Origin: Larus michahellis
Taxonomy: Eukaryota; Chordata; Aves; Charadriiformes; Laridae
Length of the DNA: 64,000 bases
Direction: 5' to 3'
Assembly: GCF_964199755.1 (NCBI RefSeq)
Contig: NC_133913.1
Span: forward strand, 8,348,201 to 8,412,200
In this document: positions 61,669 to 64,000 of the stretch, in pieces
Layout of the letters: every line of letters begins with the position of its first letter
How positions within the stretch are numbered: position 1 is the stretch's first letter
Notes under the pieces: generated by a model
Told to the model about the DNA's origin: nothing
What the model saw: the letters and a program-made list of their open reading frames with translations, nothing else
Database searches by the model: none
Translations under genes and position numbers: made by a program

Positions 61669-62499
61669 GAAGATATGGGAGAAAAAGAAAGCAGAAAAAT
61701 ATGTCAGTATGCAATAGCTTTCCCTTAACTTTTTATGTTACTATTTGTCCAGCTCGTACAATACAATTGAAAATCTTTGCAGATTGGGTGTGCTCTCAGT
61801 TCACATTGTTTTGGCCTATTTTGAAATTCTGTGTGAATCCCAAACCGTTGCCAGGGCCTGAGTGTACCAGGAGGTTCTGCAGCCTCCTCCTCCTTCTGCC
61901 CATGCCACAGGACTTAGCTCCCTATACTTAAAGTCAGCTCTGATCTGGCACCTTAAATCAGACCAGTAAACAAACAGCTATGCTGTGAGAGGCCTCCTCA
62001 GGAACCATCATCTTTTGGCTTGGAATCTGCTTTTAATGTCAAACTCTTGCTTTGCTTCCTCGTCTGAACTATGTTATAGGTGTGCCTACGCGCAGCCTTG
62101 TGCCTTGTTGTTCCTGAGGGAAAAAAAAAAGGCGTGGAGTGCCTCGGCTTCTCCCAAGTACTGTGTCACTGTCTACCCTGCACTGCTGAGCAGTAGGCCA
62201 ACATTATCTTTTCATTTCCTTTCTTTTTTTCTGCCAAGGAATTACGGGCAACATCTTATTAACCATCATATCCCTGGCTACTTTCAATTGCAGAAGAGTT
62301 TTGTCTTTCCTAACTCCATACCTATATAGCCTGTATTTCTCCTGGGTAGCCCATTGCCACTTCCACCTTTTGAGTACTTCTTTTTTGCATCCGAGTTCAG
62401 ATGGGAGTTTTTCATTCATCCATGTCAGCCAAACTTACCGCACTAGTTCAACTTTCTATGTGTTGGTCAGGACCATTCTTGTGTTTTGAGTCAGAGTCC
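61669..62499. other. No gene recognised
   Basis: Intergenic sequence with no coding or repeat signal that I can support. Confidence 0.4.
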
Positions 62500-62800
62500 T
62501 CCTCAGAGATCAATCAGCTCTTCTGCGGCCGCTTGACCCTCCAAGGCCTTGTGTGATCCAGCCAAGCAGCTCCCTGAAAAAGGCAAAAACTGCTCTCCTG
62601 AAATATAGGGTTGTAGTTATGCTATTTATATTATTCACTTCTGTCAGCTTTTCAGATTCACGGTCACTGAAGCCAAGGCTGCCCTAAACCTTCACATGCA
62701 AAATGTTTTCTTATCGGTTGTTTATGAGTATTAGGTCCATCACAGCATCTTCCCTAGACAGCTCTTCAGTCACTTCTGACAAGGTATTTTATTTGACCTA
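62500..62800 (-). repeat. CR1 LINE internal fragment
   Basis: On minus it resembles the stretch between the CR1 endonuclease and reverse transcriptase: DLILINN, then KV-GSLGFSDRE, TLYFRRAVFAFFRELLGW. Stops break the frame. No 3' end is attached. Confidence 0.7.
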
Positions 62801-62805
62801 CTCCA

Positions 62806-63083
62806 GTGGTGCCCAGTGACAGGACAAGAAGTAATGGGCACAAACTTGAACACAGGAAGTTCCACCTAAACATGAGGAGGAACTCCTTTACCCTCAGAGA
62901 GGGCAGAGCCCTGGCACAGGCTGCCCAGAGAGGTGGTGGAGTCTCCGTCTCTGGAGACATTCCAACCCCGCCTGCACGCGTTCCTGTGTCACCTGCTCTG
63001 GGTGACCCTGCTCTGGCAGGGGGGCTTGGAGGGGATGATCTCCAGAGGTCCTTCCAACCACTATCGTTCTGTGATTCTGTGAA
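62806..63083 (+). repeat. CR1 LINE 3'-end fragment
   Basis: Plus-strand CR1 from CCAGTGACAGGACAAGAAGTAATGG through the RT C-terminal end to TTCTGTGATTCTGTGAATAT. It sits directly against the LTR that follows, so one of the two was truncated at this junction. Confidence 0.93.
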
Positions 63084-63437
63084 TATATAAGTAGGGGTTG
63101 GCCGGGGGGCAGGAATCTGCGATCACTGCTCGGGATGGGCTAGGCATCCGGTTCACTGGGTGGTGAGAGTGACTTGTGTTGTATTACCTTTTATTGTATA
63201 TTCTTTTACCATTATAATGGTTGTCATTGCTATTTCCCTTTTCTGTTATTGTTCTATCAAGCTATTTTTTCTCAACCCACAAGTTTGTTTTTTTGGTATT
63301 TTTTCCTTTTCCTCTCCATTTTTCCCTCTTCTCCCTGCCCTTCCGGGAGGCAGGGGAAGAACTGAGAGAGTGGCTGTATGGTCCTAGCTGCCAACTGGGG
63401 TTAAACCCCAACAGTCTTTTTTGGTGCCCAACGTGGG
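63084..63437 (+). mobile_element. ERV remnant: 3' part of a family A-like LTR and primer-binding site
   Basis: LTR sequence from a TATA-like ATATATAAGTAGGGG near 63,084 through GGTGGTGAGAGTGACTTG, a T-rich region with CTATCAAGC...TCTCAACCCACAAG, to the end GGGGTTAAACCCCAACA at 63,413. After a short T-rich spacer comes TGGTGCCCAACGTGGG (63,422-63,437), close to a tRNA-Lys-type primer-binding site. This is a 5' LTR with the start of the internal region, plus orientation. No gag, pol or env is visible, and the 5' part of the LTR is missing. Relict. Confidence 0.7.
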
Positions 63438-63439
63438 TA

Positions 63440-63905
63440 CAAAGGTGAGGCTGCAGGAATGGCCTCTGTGAGAAGAGCAGCATGATGTTTCCTGAAGCAA
63501 TTGCAGGCCATGGGAAGGACCCCACTGGAGAAGGGGAAAAGATGAGGAGGAAAGAGCAGCAGGGAAGAATCGTTATGTACTGACCGTAACGCCCCCATCC
63601 TCCACACCCTCCGCACTGCTTGAGGTGGTAGTCAGAGTAGGGTGGCGGAGTCAAGAGTAATGGAGAGAAGCTGAGCCTGGAAAAAGGGGAGAGGCAATGT
63701 GTTGTTCTAATTTTTGTCTTTGTTTCTCATTACTCAAACCTATTTTAATTGGTAGTAAAGGAAATTCATTTTCCCCAAGTGAAGCATGTTTTGCCCGTGA
63801 CGGTATTAAGGTGAGTGATCTCCCTGACTTTACCTTGACCTGTTTTCTCCCCCTGTGCTGTTGAGGAGGGAAAATGAGAGACCAATTGGGTGGGAGTTCC
63901 GCCTT
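63440..63905 (+). mobile_element. Family B ERV sequence, plus orientation
   Basis: Follows the primer-binding site and matches the family B element (reverse complement of 53,253-54,223): GGCCATGGGAAGGACCCC, GAGGAGGAAAGAGCAGCAGG, CTGACCGTAACGCCCCCA, TGTTTCTCATTACTCAAACC, and AAGCATGTTTTGCCCGTGACGG with GTGAGTGATCTCCCTGAC. Truncated at its 3' end. It shows the same A/B adjacency as the 53-kb cluster. Confidence 0.6.
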
Positions 63906-64000
63906 TAGCATACATTAATATATCACAATAACACACCAACATTCTGGCTCTTACTGAACAGCCCTTGCGCAGCATCAAGGCTTTCTCTTTTGCCCCCTGC

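Overview
This window is nuclear DNA from a bird. It carries many fragments of CR1 LINEs (the dominant avian retrotransposon, recognised by its reverse-transcriptase C-terminus and its ATTCTGTGATTCTGTG-type 3' end), several avian endogenous-retrovirus LTRs, and compact multi-exon genes whose proteins match vertebrate families. A VWA5A-type gene beside family-10-like olfactory receptors recalls the mammalian VWA5A/OR10 neighbourhood on human 11q24. The avian counterpart is probably a small GC-rich chromosome, but that is inference. The species cannot be named from the sequence. Layout: two tandem minus-strand paralogs of VWA5A (VIT plus von Willebrand A-like domain) occupy about 1.7-9.1 kb and 36.8-46.3 kb. 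I could place 16 coding exons for each. Splice phases are the same throughout, nine exons are equal in length, and every other length difference is a multiple of three, so both look intact. The short first coding exon of each was not found. A CpG-rich stretch lies upstream of each (10.9-11.3 kb and 49.7-50.1 kb) and may be its promoter. The 27 kb between the two genes holds repeats and two broken host genes: a granzyme-like serine protease remnant (22.8-23.9 kb, minus) and an olfactory-receptor pseudogene (34.4-35.1 kb, plus). An intact class II olfactory receptor (56.1-57.0 kb, minus, 316 aa, family-10-like) lies beyond the second VWA5A-like gene. The right edge enters an endogenous retrovirus remnant with an LTR and a primer-binding site. 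Points of most interest: both VWA5A-like proteins have lost the metal-binding (MIDAS) residues of the VWA fold, with the same shortened MIDAS exon, although the frame is preserved throughout. The C-terminus and stop codon of the second copy appear to come from an LTR fragment. A 494-bp pure-purine tract separates oppositely oriented CR1 copies. One LTR has an inverted arrangement containing a near-perfect 33-bp palindrome. Exon boundaries were read by eye from splice consensus and family similarity, not computed.
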